Assembly: GCA_002841395.1 (NCBI GenBank)
Contig: PGZM01000001.1
Span: 610,089 to 674,088, forward strand
From: Firmicutes bacterium HGW-Firmicutes-9
GTDB lineage: Bacteria; Bacillota; Clostridia; Christensenellales; CAG-138
Direction: 5' to 3'
DNA: 64,000 nucleotides
Positions within the stretch are counted from its first letter, which is position 1. Every line of letters begins with the position of its first letter. The notes under the pieces are model-generated. The model was not told the origin of the DNA, ran no database searches, and saw only the letters and a list, made by a program, of their open reading frames with translations. This document shows positions 1-9,323 of this stretch, piece after piece. Both the position numbers and the translations under genes were made by a program.

Positions 1-27
1 CCAAACTACCCGGAGGGAAACTGATGT

Positions 28-522
28 ATGGCGCATAACGAAGAAACAAAGAAGACGATCCGACAGATGGTAAAATTCGCCATCGTAGGTGTTTTGAATA
101 CGCTGGTCGATTTCGCGGTGTTTCAGTCTCTGAATCTCACGCTTGGCTGGGTCTATGCCGCGCAGGTGGCTGGCTATACGTTTGGCGTGATCAACAGCTA
201 TCTTTGGAACAGCAATTGGACGTTTCGGGAGCACCGCACACGCTCGATCAGAGAGATGGCGATGTTCCTGCTGGTCAATCTTGCGTCTCTCGGCGTATCG
301 CTGGGGATGATCTGGCTTTTGCGCGAAGTGATCGGCGTTAGCAACGAGTGGGTTGCGCTCTGGATGCCGAAAGCACTCGCGGGCTTCATCAAGGGCGATA
401 CAGTCTGCAAGCTCATCGCAACGGTGTTTGCCATCGCGGTCAACTATTTGGGTAACCGTCTATTTGTGTTCCGCAAGAAAGAGGCAGCGCCGGATCAAGC
501 CGCTGCTACACCGATAGAATAG
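28..522 (+). CDS. GtrA-family membrane protein
   Basis: A 164-residue protein with four hydrophobic segments (about residues 15-36, 39-60, 78-101 and 123-148). The pattern of a short basic N-terminus, an early V-G-x-x-N-T-x-x-D motif and a final helix with N-Y-x-x-x-R-x-x-V-F matches the GtrA family. Members are small polytopic proteins thought to help move polyprenyl-linked sugars across the membrane for cell-surface polysaccharide. The start has a GGAGGG ribosome site at 12-17. A TGA at 22-24 may be the end of an upstream gene lying outside the window, often a glycosyltransferase in this family's neighbourhoods. A hairpin terminator follows. The exact substrate cannot be read from sequence. 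Confidence 0.85.
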   Translation: MAHNEETKKTIRQMVKFAIVGVLNTLVDFAVFQSLNLTLGWVYAAQVAGYTFGVINSYLWNSNWTFREHRTRSIREMAMFLLVNLASLGVSLGMIWLLREVIGVSNEWVALWMPKALAGFIKGDTVCKLIATVFAIAVNYLGNRLFVFRKKEAAPDQAAATPIE

Positions 523-551
523 TCAACAAAGAATACGTCGAAATTTGTCGA

Positions 552-577
552 AAAAGCGCCGCATGTTCGGCGCTTTT
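552..577 (+). terminator. Rho-independent terminator after gtrA-like gene
   Basis: A perfect 10-bp stem (552-561 with 568-577), six-base loop, A-rich 5' side and four Ts on the 3' arm. It separates the GtrA gene from the comM-dprA pair. Confidence 0.75.
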
Positions 578-637
578 CGTGTATACTAAGCATAACCGTG
601 AAAAAACGGAAAATCATGAGAGGAAACTCACAATCGC

Positions 638-2164
638 ATGCTTTCTCGCATCAAAAGCCACGGACTTAACGGAATCGGCGGCTTTGCCGTACAGGTCGAG
701 ACGGATATCGCAAACGGACTGCCCGGGTTTGAAATCGTAGGACTTCCGGATGCCGCGGTCAAGGAATCGCGCGAGCGCGTGCGCGCCGCGATCAAGAACG
801 CGGGCTACATCTTTCCTGCGGCGCGGATTACAGTCAACCTTGCGCCCGCGGACATGCGAAAAGAGGGCGCGGTATATGACCTGCCCGTTGCGCTGTCGAT
901 CCTGGCCGCATCCGGTCAGCTTGGCGCAAACCCGAACCCGGCGTTTGTTACGTTTGGCGAACTGGGGCTCGATGGTGGTGTGCGCGCGATTGCCGGTACG
1001 CTGCCGATGGTGATAGACGCGTTCTCCAAGGGCGAGACGATATTCGCCGTGCCGGAGGGTAACGCGGAAGAAGCGGCATATGTGGAGGGCGTCAAAATAC
1101 TACCCGTCTCTACGCTCGCGCAGCTTTGCGAATATGTGCGCGGGGATGCGACGATCACGCCGCACCCGACCGAGCAGTGGCTTGGGTATGAGCAGCGGTT
1201 TGCGACGGATTTCAGCGAAATCAAAGGACAGCAGGGCGCAAAACGCGCAGCCGAGATCGCCATTGCAGGCGGGCACAACATCCTCTTAATCGGCACGCCC
1301 GGCGCGGGCAAGACGATGCTGGCGCGGGCGATTCCTTCGATTTTGCCGCAGCTTACCTACGAAGAATCTCTCGAGATTACGAAGATACACTCCATCACAG
1401 GCGCAACCAAGGGACGCGGCATGATTCGAGAGCGACCGTTTCGCGCGCCGCACCACGGGGCGTCCAGCGCGGCGCTCGTCGGCGGCGGAAACCGTGCGAT
1501 GCCCGGGGAAATCAGCCTCTCGCACTATGGTGTGCTCTTCCTCGACGAACTGCCGGAATTTCAGCACAACGTGCTGGAGGCGCTAAGGCAGCCGCTGGAG
1601 GATGGATTCATTACCGTGAGTCGTGCGGCAGCAACCGCGACGTATCCCGCGGAGTTCGTCCTTGTCGCCGCAATGAACCCGTGTCCGTGCGGCAATCACG
1701 GCTCGAAGATTCACCCGTGCCGCTGTGCGAAGAGTCAGATTGAGCGCTATCGCGGACGCATCAGCGGGCCGCTGCTGGATCGCATCGATATCCAGATCGA
1801 GATGCCGGAGGTTGGATTCCTTGAGCTCTCTGAAAAATCGGCGGGAGAACCGTCCGCCGTGATTCGCGCAAGGGTGGAAGCCGCGCGGGAAGCGCAGCGA
1901 AAGCGGTTTGCCGAAGATGGCATTCTGCTCAACGCGCAGATGAGCTCTAAACTCATCAAGCGGTATTGTTCGCCGGATCCTGCGAGCGAGCAGCTGCTTG
2001 CGCGCGCCTATGCGGAGCTGAAACTCTCCGCGCGCGCGTATCAGCGTATCCTGAAGGTTGCGCGGACGATTGCGGACGTAGAAGGCGCGGAGCAGATCGC
2101 ACTCGCGCACTACGCAGAGGCGATCCAATACCGCAGCCTCGACCAGAGCGGAAGGGAAGCGTAA
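638..2164 (+). CDS. comM: ComM/YifB-type Mg-chelatase-like AAA+ ATPase
   Basis: A 508-residue protein of the usual length for YifB/ComM. The N-terminal domain has the Lon-protease-like fold typical of the family (L-P-x-F-x-I-V-G-L-P-D at about 30). Walker A is G-T-P-G-A-G-K-T at about 219-226 and Walker B is L-D-E-L-P-E-F at about 304. A zinc-type Cys cluster (C-P-C-G...C-R-C) sits near 350. ComM is a hexameric helicase that promotes branch migration during natural transformation. It lies 4 bp upstream of dprA, which acts in the same process, so the two are probably co-transcribed. Whether the organism is transformable cannot be told from this window. Confidence 0.93.
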   Translation: MLSRIKSHGLNGIGGFAVQVETDIANGLPGFEIVGLPDAAVKESRERVRAAIKNAGYIFPAARITVNLAPADMRKEGAVYDLPVALSILAASGQLGANPNPAFVTFGELGLDGGVRAIAGTLPMVIDAFSKGETIFAVPEGNAEEAAYVEGVKILPVSTLAQLCEYVRGDATITPHPTEQWLGYEQRFATDFSEIKGQQGAKRAAEIAIAGGHNILLIGTPGAGKTMLARAIPSILPQLTYEESLEITKIHSITGATKGRGMIRERPFRAPHHGASSAALVGGGNRAMPGEISLSHYGVLFLDELPEFQHNVLEALRQPLEDGFITVSRAAATATYPAEFVLVAAMNPCPCGNHGSKIHPCRCAKSQIERYRGRISGPLLDRIDIQIEMPEVGFLELSEKSAGEPSAVIRARVEAAREAQRKRFAEDGILLNAQMSSKLIKRYCSPDPASEQLLARAYAELKLSARAYQRILKVARTIADVEGAEQIALAHYAEAIQYRSLDQSGREA

Positions 2165-2168
2165 CGCT

Positions 2169-3317
2169 ATGGCGCGTGAGATAACGCCGGAGATCGCGGC
2201 GCGACTCTGGCTGAACTATGGAACGGAATATAACTCCAGATTATTTCTGCGGATCGTGAAGAAGTATGGCTCGCTGCTGGAGGCAAAAGATGCGCTGACG
2301 GCACACGCGGATGCATTTGCAGCCTTGCCGGATCGCGTTCGTGCGCGATTGACAGAGGCGAATCAGACGGGGTTTGTGGAACGCCTGATTGAGCGCATGG
2401 AGAAGAAAAGCATTCGCTTCACGTTTCCCGGAGATGATCGCTATCCCAAGCTGCTCGCCGAGATTCCCGATCCGCCGAGCGTGCTGTATTATATCGGCAA
2501 GATCGAGCCCGATCCAGAACTTTCCATCGCGATGGTCGGCTCCCGTCATCCGACGAAATATGGCATCGAGGTCGCCAAGCGCTTTGGCTACGATCTTGCT
2601 TCCGCTGGTGCATTGGTGGTATCCGGCCTTGCGGAAGGTATTGATGCCTGCGCGGCGCGCGGCGCGCTGGATGCAAAGCATGCGGTTTGCCCGACGCTTG
2701 CGGTGCTCGGCTGCGGGGTGGACGTGATCTACCCGAAAGCCAATGAACGGCTGTATGACGAAATCATCGAGCGCGGAGCAGTGGTGTCGGAGTTTTTGCC
2801 TGGCACGCAGGTGGAGCGGTTTCATTTTCCGATTCGCAACCGCGTGATGAGCGGGCTTGCGCACGGCACGCTGGTGATTGAGGCGGCGGAACGCAGCGGC
2901 ACCAGCATCACCGCGGGGTATGCGCACGATCAGGGCAGGGATGTATTCGCCGTACCCGGTCGTATTGGAGATGAGATGAGCGCGGGACCGAATGGTATGA
3001 TCGCACGCGGAGAAGCGAAGGCTGTGTTTTCGCCGGAGGAGATTCTCTCGGAATACTCCTGTTTGCATGTAGCAGCGGAGACGCGACCGCCTGCGAATGT
3101 ACTGCTTCTATCCTCACTGCCGGAAGACCAGCGCGCCATATGCCGCCTGCTCAAGAGCGGCGAGATGAGTTTTGACGATCTTTGTGATGCACTGACGCTG
3201 CCGATTGGCACCATGAACGCGTGCCTGACCGAGCTTCAATTTTCGGGCATTCTACAGGTTTTGCCCGGTCGCAGATACGCAATCGACACCGACAAGGTAA
3301 AGTTAAAAGACATATAA
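2169..3317 (+). CDS. dprA: DNA-processing protein DprA
   Basis: A 382-residue protein with an N-terminal helical/SAM-like part, a central Rossmann-like DprA domain (about 100-300, with V-G-S-R at about 120 and G-x-A-x-G-I-D-A at about 154) and a C-terminal winged helix. DprA binds incoming single-stranded DNA and loads RecA during transformation; it is also widespread in non-competent bacteria. The start lies 4 bp after the comM stop, which supports an operon. Confidence 0.93.
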   Translation: MAREITPEIAARLWLNYGTEYNSRLFLRIVKKYGSLLEAKDALTAHADAFAALPDRVRARLTEANQTGFVERLIERMEKKSIRFTFPGDDRYPKLLAEIPDPPSVLYYIGKIEPDPELSIAMVGSRHPTKYGIEVAKRFGYDLASAGALVVSGLAEGIDACAARGALDAKHAVCPTLAVLGCGVDVIYPKANERLYDEIIERGAVVSEFLPGTQVERFHFPIRNRVMSGLAHGTLVIEAAERSGTSITAGYAHDQGRDVFAVPGRIGDEMSAGPNGMIARGEAKAVFSPEEILSEYSCLHVAAETRPPANVLLLSSLPEDQRAICRLLKSGEMSFDDLCDALTLPIGTMNACLTELQFSGILQVLPGRRYAIDTDKVKLKDI

Positions 3318-3685
3318 TTCAATAAACAGTAAAAGTAATATTAATAACAGTAATACTGGCCAAACCAGATTTCGTTCGCTTTCCGTAAGACTGCAAGAGA
3401 AAATCTTGCGGCTTGCATGTGATTTCCCGCCTTGCATACAGGATACACGAGAGACAATATAATAGAAGAGATTTCCGCAGGCGACATCGTTTGCGTGTAA
3501 AAACATCTTCATTTTTGGAAAAATAGTTGTAAAAATGGTCGTTATTGCAAAAAATAGAAGGTATTTCAAAAGATTAGTCTTGACAGAATTGCATTATTTC
3601 GGAATAATGAAGCAGTTGCCGGAGGAATAATACGCTTATTATGCGTAGATCGCCCTTATCAGGGGTATCCGGCGGGAGGAACGCT
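3318..3685 (+). promoter_or_regulatory. dprA-topA intergenic region with topA promoter
   Basis: This 368-base gap holds no convincing gene. A promoter-like pair is present: TTGACA at 3580-3585 and AATAAT at 3603-3608, with a 17-bp spacer. That would give a leader of about 70 nt before topA. A short A/T-rich stretch (3480-3570) lies upstream and could be an UP-type element. Nothing else was seen. Confidence 0.65.
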
Positions 3686-5800
3686 ATGTCAGAAACACTC
3701 GTCATCGTCGAGTCGCCCGCAAAGGCCAAGACGATTGGTAAATTTTTAGGGAGCAAATACAAGGTGGTCGCGTCGAACGGCCACGTGCGTGATTTGCCCA
3801 AAAGCCAGCTCGGCGTCAAGGTCGAGCAGAATTTCGAGCCGAAATACATCACTCTGCGCGGCAGAGGCGATGTATTGGAGCGCATCCGTAAAGAGGCGAA
3901 GTCCGCCGAGAAAGTGTTTCTCGCGACTGACCCTGACCGCGAGGGTGAAGCCATCAGCTGGCACTTGGCGCAGGTGCTCAATCTCGACGAGAAGAGCAAA
4001 TGCCGCATCGTGTTCAACGAGATCACATCCAACGCCGTGAAAAACTCGATCAAAGGCGCACGCGCAATCGACATGCGCCTGGTCAACGCACAGCAGGCAC
4101 GCAGAATTCTCGATCGCCTCGTTGGCTATGAGATCAGCCCGATTCTCTGGCGCAAGGTGCGTAAAGGTCTCTCAGCCGGCCGCGTACAGAGCGTCGCGAC
4201 CCGCATTATCTGCGACCGCGAGGGCGAAATCCGCGACTTTGTGCCGGAAGAATATTGGAACATCTCCGCAAAGCTCCGCGAAATCAACAACAAGAAGACG
4301 TTTGATGCAAAGTACTACGGCGAGAACGGCACCAAGCGCGACCTTTGCAACGAGGCCGACACCAAAGAGGTGCTGGCTAGGATTCAGGATCAGCTCTTCA
4401 CCATTACGGAAGTTAAGGAAGGCGTAAAGTCCCGTCATCCCGCGCCGCCGTTCACGACGAGCAGCCTGCAGCAGGAAGCATCCCGCAAACTCGGCTTTAC
4501 CACCAAGCGCACGATGATGATTGCGCAGCAGCTCTATGAGGGCATCGATGTCGGCGGCAAAGGCGCGGTGGGTTTGATCTCCTACATCCGTACCGACTCC
4601 GTCCGCATTGCAAGCGAGGCCCAGCAGGCGGCGCGCGCGTATATCGGCGAACGCTTTGGCAGTGTGTATGTGCCCGAAAAACCGAATTTCTATAAAGGAC
4701 GCGACGGCGCGCAGGACGCGCACGAAGCCATCCGTCCGACGAGCGTGGATCACGAGCCCGCGGCGATCAAAGATCGTCTGACGAGCGAACAGTTCCGCCT
4801 CTATAAACTCATCTATGAGCGTTTCCTCGCAAGCCAGATGACGGACGCTACGTTCGCCACTACGCAGGTGACTCTGGATTGCGCTGGCGCAACGTTCCGC
4901 GCCAACGGCATCCGCACGATCTTTGACGGCTTTACCGTGATCTATACCGAAGGACGCGACGACGCGCAGGAAAAGGAAACGTCCCTGCCGGAGCTCACCT
5001 CGGGCGAGACCTGCAAAGCCGAAAAGATCGACAATGAACAGAAATTCACACAGCCGCCGCCCCGTTACACGGAAGCAACGCTGGTCAAAGCGTTGGAAGA
5101 AAAGGGAATTGGTCGTCCTAGCACCTATTCGCCGACGATCTCCACAATCGTAGAGCGCGGCTATATCGCCCGCGAGAAGAAGCAGCTGGTGCCGACGGAG
5201 CTGGGCTTTGTCGTCAACCGCTTCATGATGGACAACTTTGACGAGATCGTCGACGTCCAGTTTACTGCCGGCATGGAAAACCAGCTCGACGATGTAGAAG
5301 AGGACAAGGTCGGCTGGGCGGACGTGCTCAGCAAGTTCTACGGTCCGTTCCACAAAAAGGTCGAAGTCGCGCTGGAGAAAGCCCCGCCGGAGAAGATTCC
5401 TGACGAGGTTTCGGACGTGGTCTGCGAAAAATGCGGCGCGATGATGGTCTACAAGATCGGCAGATTTGGCAAGTTCCTTGCCTGCCCGAATTTCCCCACC
5501 TGCCGCAACACCAAGGCAATTGTCGAAAAGATCGACGTGCCATGCCCGAAGTGCGGCGCGGCGCTGATCAAGAGAAAGAGCAAGCGCGGCAAGGCGTTCT
5601 ACGGCTGCGAGCGCTATCCGGAATGCGACTTTGTCTCCTGGGACAAACCCACCAACATTCCCTGCCCGCAGTGCGGCGGTATGATGGTGCAGAAGATCGG
5701 TCAAAACGGGAGCTATATCGCCTGCATCAACAAAGAATGCGGCTATATCCACCGCAACGCGAAGAAGAACAAGGACGAGAAAGAAGCCGAAGCCGAATAA
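3686..5800 (+). CDS. topA: DNA topoisomerase I
   Basis: A type IA topoisomerase, 704 residues from the ATG at 3686, chosen because GGGAGGA lies 5-6 bases upstream; an upstream in-frame ATG at 3641 has no such site and adds 15 unrelated residues. A Toprim domain is at the N-terminus (V-E-S-P-A-K-A-K-T, then D-P-D-R-E-G-E). The catalytic tyrosine is Tyr300 in the motif I-S-Y-I-R-T-D-S. Three C-terminal C4 zinc ribbons (starting near residues 580, 620 and 660) complete the protein. It relaxes negative supercoils and is normally essential. It sits between dprA and trmFO, the classic Firmicutes order. Confidence 0.97.
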   Translation: MSETLVIVESPAKAKTIGKFLGSKYKVVASNGHVRDLPKSQLGVKVEQNFEPKYITLRGRGDVLERIRKEAKSAEKVFLATDPDREGEAISWHLAQVLNLDEKSKCRIVFNEITSNAVKNSIKGARAIDMRLVNAQQARRILDRLVGYEISPILWRKVRKGLSAGRVQSVATRIICDREGEIRDFVPEEYWNISAKLREINNKKTFDAKYYGENGTKRDLCNEADTKEVLARIQDQLFTITEVKEGVKSRHPAPPFTTSSLQQEASRKLGFTTKRTMMIAQQLYEGIDVGGKGAVGLISYIRTDSVRIASEAQQAARAYIGERFGSVYVPEKPNFYKGRDGAQDAHEAIRPTSVDHEPAAIKDRLTSEQFRLYKLIYERFLASQMTDATFATTQVTLDCAGATFRANGIRTIFDGFTVIYTEGRDDAQEKETSLPELTSGETCKAEKIDNEQKFTQPPPRYTEATLVKALEEKGIGRPSTYSPTISTIVERGYIAREKKQLVPTELGFVVNRFMMDNFDEIVDVQFTAGMENQLDDVEEDKVGWADVLSKFYGPFHKKVEVALEKAPPEKIPDEVSDVVCEKCGAMMVYKIGRFGKFLACPNFPTCRNTKAIVEKIDVPCPKCGAALIKRKSKRGKAFYGCERYPECDFVSWDKPTNIPCPQCGGMMVQKIGQNGSYIACINKECGYIHRNAKKNKDEKEAEAE

Positions 5801-5841
5801 TCGCGGCTCAACGAACCGGCACCCAGTAAGGAAGAATTCGA

Positions 5842-7146
5842 ATGACTCAACAACGCGTCAGCGTCATCGGCGCAGGCCTTGCCGGATGCGAGGCAGCTTA
5901 TCAGCTAGCCGAGCGCGGCATACCGGTCGATCTATTTGAAATGAAACCAAACAAAATGTCCCCGGCTCATCACAGCGGGGACTTTTGTGAGTTGGTCTGC
6001 AGCAACTCTCTGCGTTCCGACCGGATTGAGAACGCGGTAGGCTTGCTCAAAACGGAGCTGCGCGAACTCGGCTCGCTCGTGCTCCGCGTGGCAGACGAAA
6101 CGCGCGTGCCTGCGGGCGGTGCGCTCGCGGTAGACCGAGAAGGGTTTTCCGCGCGGGTCAGCGAGATCATCCGCTCACACCCGAATATCACGATTCACAG
6201 CGAAGAAGTCACGCGCGTGCCGGAGTCGCCCGCAATCATCGCCACGGGCCCGCTCACGAGCGACGCGCTGGCGGAGGACATTGCGCGGCTGACCGGAGAA
6301 CCGCTTCACTTTTATGACGCCGCAGCGCCGATTGTCACATTTGATTCGCTCGATATGACGAAGGTATTCCGCGCCTCGCGCTACGGCAGAGGCGACGATT
6401 ACCTCAACTGTCCCATGACGCGCGAGGAGTATGAGACATTCTACCGCGCGCTGATTTCGGCAGAGACCGCCGAGCTGCACGCGTTTGAGACGCCGCGCGT
6501 GTTTGAAGGCTGCATGCCCGTCGAGGTCATGGCAAAGCGCGGAGAGCAGACGCTCTGTTACGGTCCGCTCAAACCGGTCGGGCTTGAAGTGGACGGCAAG
6601 GAACCGCATGCTGTCGTTCAGCTTCGTCAGGATGACAAGGATGGAAGACTGTTTAACCTTGTCGGGTTTCAGACGAACCTGAAGTTTGCCGAACAGCGGC
6701 GTGTGTTCGGGTTGATTCCCGGATTGGAGCACGCGGAATATGCACGCTATGGCGTGATGCACCGCAACACGTTCCTTAATTCGCCGAAACTGCTGGATAG
6801 TAACTATCAGATGAGGAGCGTCCCCGGCCTCTATTTCGCGGGGCAGATGACGGGAGTAGAGGGGTATGTCGAGAGCGCGTCGAGCGGCTTTGTCGCGGCG
6901 GTGTCCCTCGCAAGGCAACTGCTTGAGAAACCCGCGATCGACTTCACCGCAAAGACCGCGATCGGCTCGCTGGGACACTATGTTTCGGGTTATGTTGGGG
7001 ACGATTTTCAGCCGATGAACGTGACGTTCGGCATTATGGAAAGTATTCCCGAGCGTATCCGCAAAAAAGCGCTGCGCTACGCAAAGGTCGCTGAGCGCGC
7101 GCTGGATACGATTCGTCTGCTATTGCCAGATGTGAAAGCCGAATAA
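5842..7146 (+). CDS. trmFO: tRNA (uracil-54-C5)-methyltransferase TrmFO, folate-dependent
   Basis: A 434-residue flavoprotein with the FAD-binding motif G-A-G-L-A-G-C-E-A-A near residue 6 and the signature S-N-S-L-R-S-D near residue 53. TrmFO uses 5,10-methylenetetrahydrofolate and FADH2 to make ribothymidine at U54 of tRNA. Length and motifs match the Gram-positive enzyme. The gene starts 41 bases after topA, as in many Firmicutes; xerC, often the next gene, is absent here. Confidence 0.96.
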   Translation: MTQQRVSVIGAGLAGCEAAYQLAERGIPVDLFEMKPNKMSPAHHSGDFCELVCSNSLRSDRIENAVGLLKTELRELGSLVLRVADETRVPAGGALAVDREGFSARVSEIIRSHPNITIHSEEVTRVPESPAIIATGPLTSDALAEDIARLTGEPLHFYDAAAPIVTFDSLDMTKVFRASRYGRGDDYLNCPMTREEYETFYRALISAETAELHAFETPRVFEGCMPVEVMAKRGEQTLCYGPLKPVGLEVDGKEPHAVVQLRQDDKDGRLFNLVGFQTNLKFAEQRRVFGLIPGLEHAEYARYGVMHRNTFLNSPKLLDSNYQMRSVPGLYFAGQMTGVEGYVESASSGFVAAVSLARQLLEKPAIDFTAKTAIGSLGHYVSGYVGDDFQPMNVTFGIMESIPERIRKKALRYAKVAERALDTIRLLLPDVKAE

Positions 7147-7217
7147 ACGGATCAACTGAGACAAGAAATCTTTAATGATAGAAAAATCGTGAAAGAATTG
7201 AAAACGAATACACGAAT

Positions 7218-7240
7218 GCGGGCGGATACGCCCGCTTTGT
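7218..7240 (+). terminator. Hairpin downstream of trmFO
   Basis: A perfect 7-bp GC stem (7218-7224 with 7229-7235), GATA loop, followed by TTTGT. The T-run is short, so it may be a weak terminator or attenuator ahead of hslV. Confidence 0.45.
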
Positions 7241-7334
7241 GCTAGTATGGTAGTCAGGTAGAATCTACCAACCTGCGGTAATTGACCCTTTAAAGCCAAT
7301 ATACCGGTGGTGAAGATATAGGAGGATAACCTGA

Positions 7335-7868
7335 TTGGAACTCAGGGGTACGACGATAATTGCCGTTCGTAAAGACGGTAAAACTGCGATCGCCGGCGAT
7401 GGCCAGGTGACAATGAGCGAATCCGTCATCATGAAAGCGACGGCAAAAAAAGTACGCAGACTCTATCACGATCAAGTCGTGGTTGGTTTTGCAGGATCGG
7501 TCGCGGACGCGTTCTCGCTCTGCGAACGGTTTGAAAAGAAGCTAGAACAATTCAGCGGCAATCTCACCCGCGCGGCGGTTTCACTCGCGCAGGATTGGAG
7601 AAGCGACAAGATCATGCACAAGCTCGAGGCGCTGCTGATCGTCGCCACCAAGGAAGAGCTTTTGATCGTCTCCGGCACAGGAGAAGTGATCGATCCCGAC
7701 GACGGCATCGCAGCCATCGGCTCCGGCGGCATGTATGCCCTCGCCGCGGCAAAAGCGCTCAAGGCGAACACCGATCTTCCCGCGGTGGAGGTCGCCGAAA
7801 AGGCGCTTCGTATCGCGGGTGATATCTGCGTGTTTACCAACGGCAATATCACGGTGGAGGAGGTATAA
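7335..7868 (+). CDS. hslV: ATP-dependent protease peptidase subunit HslV (ClpQ)
   Basis: A 177-residue Ntn-hydrolase. The start is the TTG at 7335, with GGAGG at 7321-7325 upstream. After a short propeptide (M-E-L-R-G) comes T-T-I-I-A-V, giving Thr6 as the likely catalytic N-terminal nucleophile, followed by the conserved G-D-G-Q-V-T. HslV forms a double hexamer capped by HslU and degrades unfolded or regulatory proteins. A threonine rather than the serine of Bacillus CodW is present. hslU follows 4 bp downstream. Confidence 0.96.
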   Translation: MELRGTTIIAVRKDGKTAIAGDGQVTMSESVIMKATAKKVRRLYHDQVVVGFAGSVADAFSLCERFEKKLEQFSGNLTRAAVSLAQDWRSDKIMHKLEALLIVATKEELLIVSGTGEVIDPDDGIAAIGSGGMYALAAAKALKANTDLPAVEVAEKALRIAGDICVFTNGNITVEEV

Positions 7869-7872
7869 GCAT

Positions 7873-9261
7873 ATGCAACTGACACCGAGAGAGATCGTAG
7901 ACGCGCTGGATAAATACATCATCGGCCAGGATCGTGCCAAGCGCGCGGTCGCGGTCGCGCTGCGCAACCGCTATCGCAGAAGCTGCCTTCCCGAAGAGCT
8001 ACGCGAAGAGATTACGCCGAAGAACATTATCATGATCGGACCCACGGGCGTCGGTAAAACCGAGATTGCCCGCAGGCTTGCAAAACTTGTGGACGCGCCT
8101 TTTGTGAAGGTCGAGGCCACGAAATATACCGAGGTCGGTTATGTCGGGCGCGATGTGGAGAGCATGGTGCGCGATCTTGTGGATGCCGCAATCCGCATCA
8201 GCATGGATCGCAGGATGGAAGATGTCCGCCTTGTCGCGGAAGCCGCCGCGGAGCAGACGCTTGCGGAGCTTTTACTGCCGGGCGTGAAAAAGCGCGAACA
8301 CAAGCAGCAAAACCCGTTGCAGATTCTGCTTGGCGCAGGACAAAATCAGCCGAGCGATCCCGAACCCACGGAAGAAGAGAAAGCCAAGCGCTACACCGAG
8401 CGCGAGCGCGTGCTCGCCGAGCTTCGCGCGGGCAGACTCGAGCAGGAGCTTGTTGAGATCGAGGTCGAGGAACAGAGCGGCAAGAACGACGCAATGTTTG
8501 CTGCGGGCATCGACCTGAACATCGGCGAGATGTTCGGCGATTTCCTGCCGAAGAAGACCAAGCGCAGAAAGCTGCCCGTCAAGGAAGCGCGCCGCGTCAT
8601 CATCCAGCAAGAGAGCGAGAAGCGCATCGACATGGATGACGTTCACCGCGAGGCCTTGCAGCGCGCAGAACAGGACGGCATCATCTTCATCGACGAATTC
8701 GACAAGATCGCGGGCTCGGAGCGCGTCGGCGGCCCCGACGTATCGCGCGAAGGCGTACAGCGGGATATCCTGCCGATCGTTGAAGGCAGCGTTGTTTCGA
8801 CAAAGTATGGACCTGTCAAAACGGATTATATGCTCTTTATCGCGGCGGGCGCGTTCCATACGGCAAAGGTTAGCGACCTGATTCCGGAATTACAGGGGCG
8901 CTTTCCGATTCGCGTCAAGCTGGACGATCTGACGCAGGACGATTTTGAAAAGATCTTGACCCAGCCGGAGAACGCAGTAACCAAGCAATATACGGCGCTG
9001 CTCTCTGCGGATAAAGTGAAGTTGAGCTTTTCTAAAGATGCGCTGCGCGAAATCGCGAAATTTGCGTTTCTTGCCAACGAAAACAGCGAAAACATCGGCG
9101 CGCGCAGGCTGCACACCGTCATGGAAAACCTGCTCGACGATATCTCCTTTAACGCCAACGGGCAGCACCCGGAGATCGAACTGAACATCGATGCGGAGTA
9201 TGTGGATGAGCACATCGGCGAAGCGTTCCATGAGGAAGACATCCACAAATACATCCTCTAA
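7873..9261 (+). CDS. hslU: HslU (ClpY) ATPase subunit of HslUV
   Basis: A 462-residue AAA+ unfoldase starting at the ATG at 7873 (M-Q-L-T-P-R-E-I-V), with a GGAGGAGG ribosome site inside the hslV end. Walker A is G-P-T-G-V-G-K-T near residue 56, and Walker B is F-I-D-E-F-D near 272. The variable I-domain with its charged E/K-rich stretch lies between them (about 110-240). It unfolds substrates and feeds them to HslV. No codY follows, unlike in Bacillus. Confidence 0.97.
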   Translation: MQLTPREIVDALDKYIIGQDRAKRAVAVALRNRYRRSCLPEELREEITPKNIIMIGPTGVGKTEIARRLAKLVDAPFVKVEATKYTEVGYVGRDVESMVRDLVDAAIRISMDRRMEDVRLVAEAAAEQTLAELLLPGVKKREHKQQNPLQILLGAGQNQPSDPEPTEEEKAKRYTERERVLAELRAGRLEQELVEIEVEEQSGKNDAMFAAGIDLNIGEMFGDFLPKKTKRRKLPVKEARRVIIQQESEKRIDMDDVHREALQRAEQDGIIFIDEFDKIAGSERVGGPDVSREGVQRDILPIVEGSVVSTKYGPVKTDYMLFIAAGAFHTAKVSDLIPELQGRFPIRVKLDDLTQDDFEKILTQPENAVTKQYTALLSADKVKLSFSKDALREIAKFAFLANENSENIGARRLHTVMENLLDDISFNANGQHPEIELNIDAEYVDEHIGEAFHEEDIHKYIL

Positions 9262-9323
9262 AGCGAATGCCTGACGATTGATCAGGCAACGACCCAACCT
9301 GAAACTAGAAGGAACGAAGGTAT

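Noticed and set aside
3303..3569. An 88-codon minus-strand frame in the dprA-topA gap
   Set aside because: No ribosome site, overlaps the dprA end and lies opposite the topA promoter region. It is hydrophobic only through T-rich sequence.
4172..5752. A 526-codon open frame on the minus strand opposite topA
   Set aside because: It is the antisense of a clear topoisomerase I. Long antisense frames are expected at this GC content; there is no ribosome site and no recognisable motif.
7282..7305. hslV promoter from TTGACC and TATACC
   Set aside because: The spacer is 12 bp, outside the working range.
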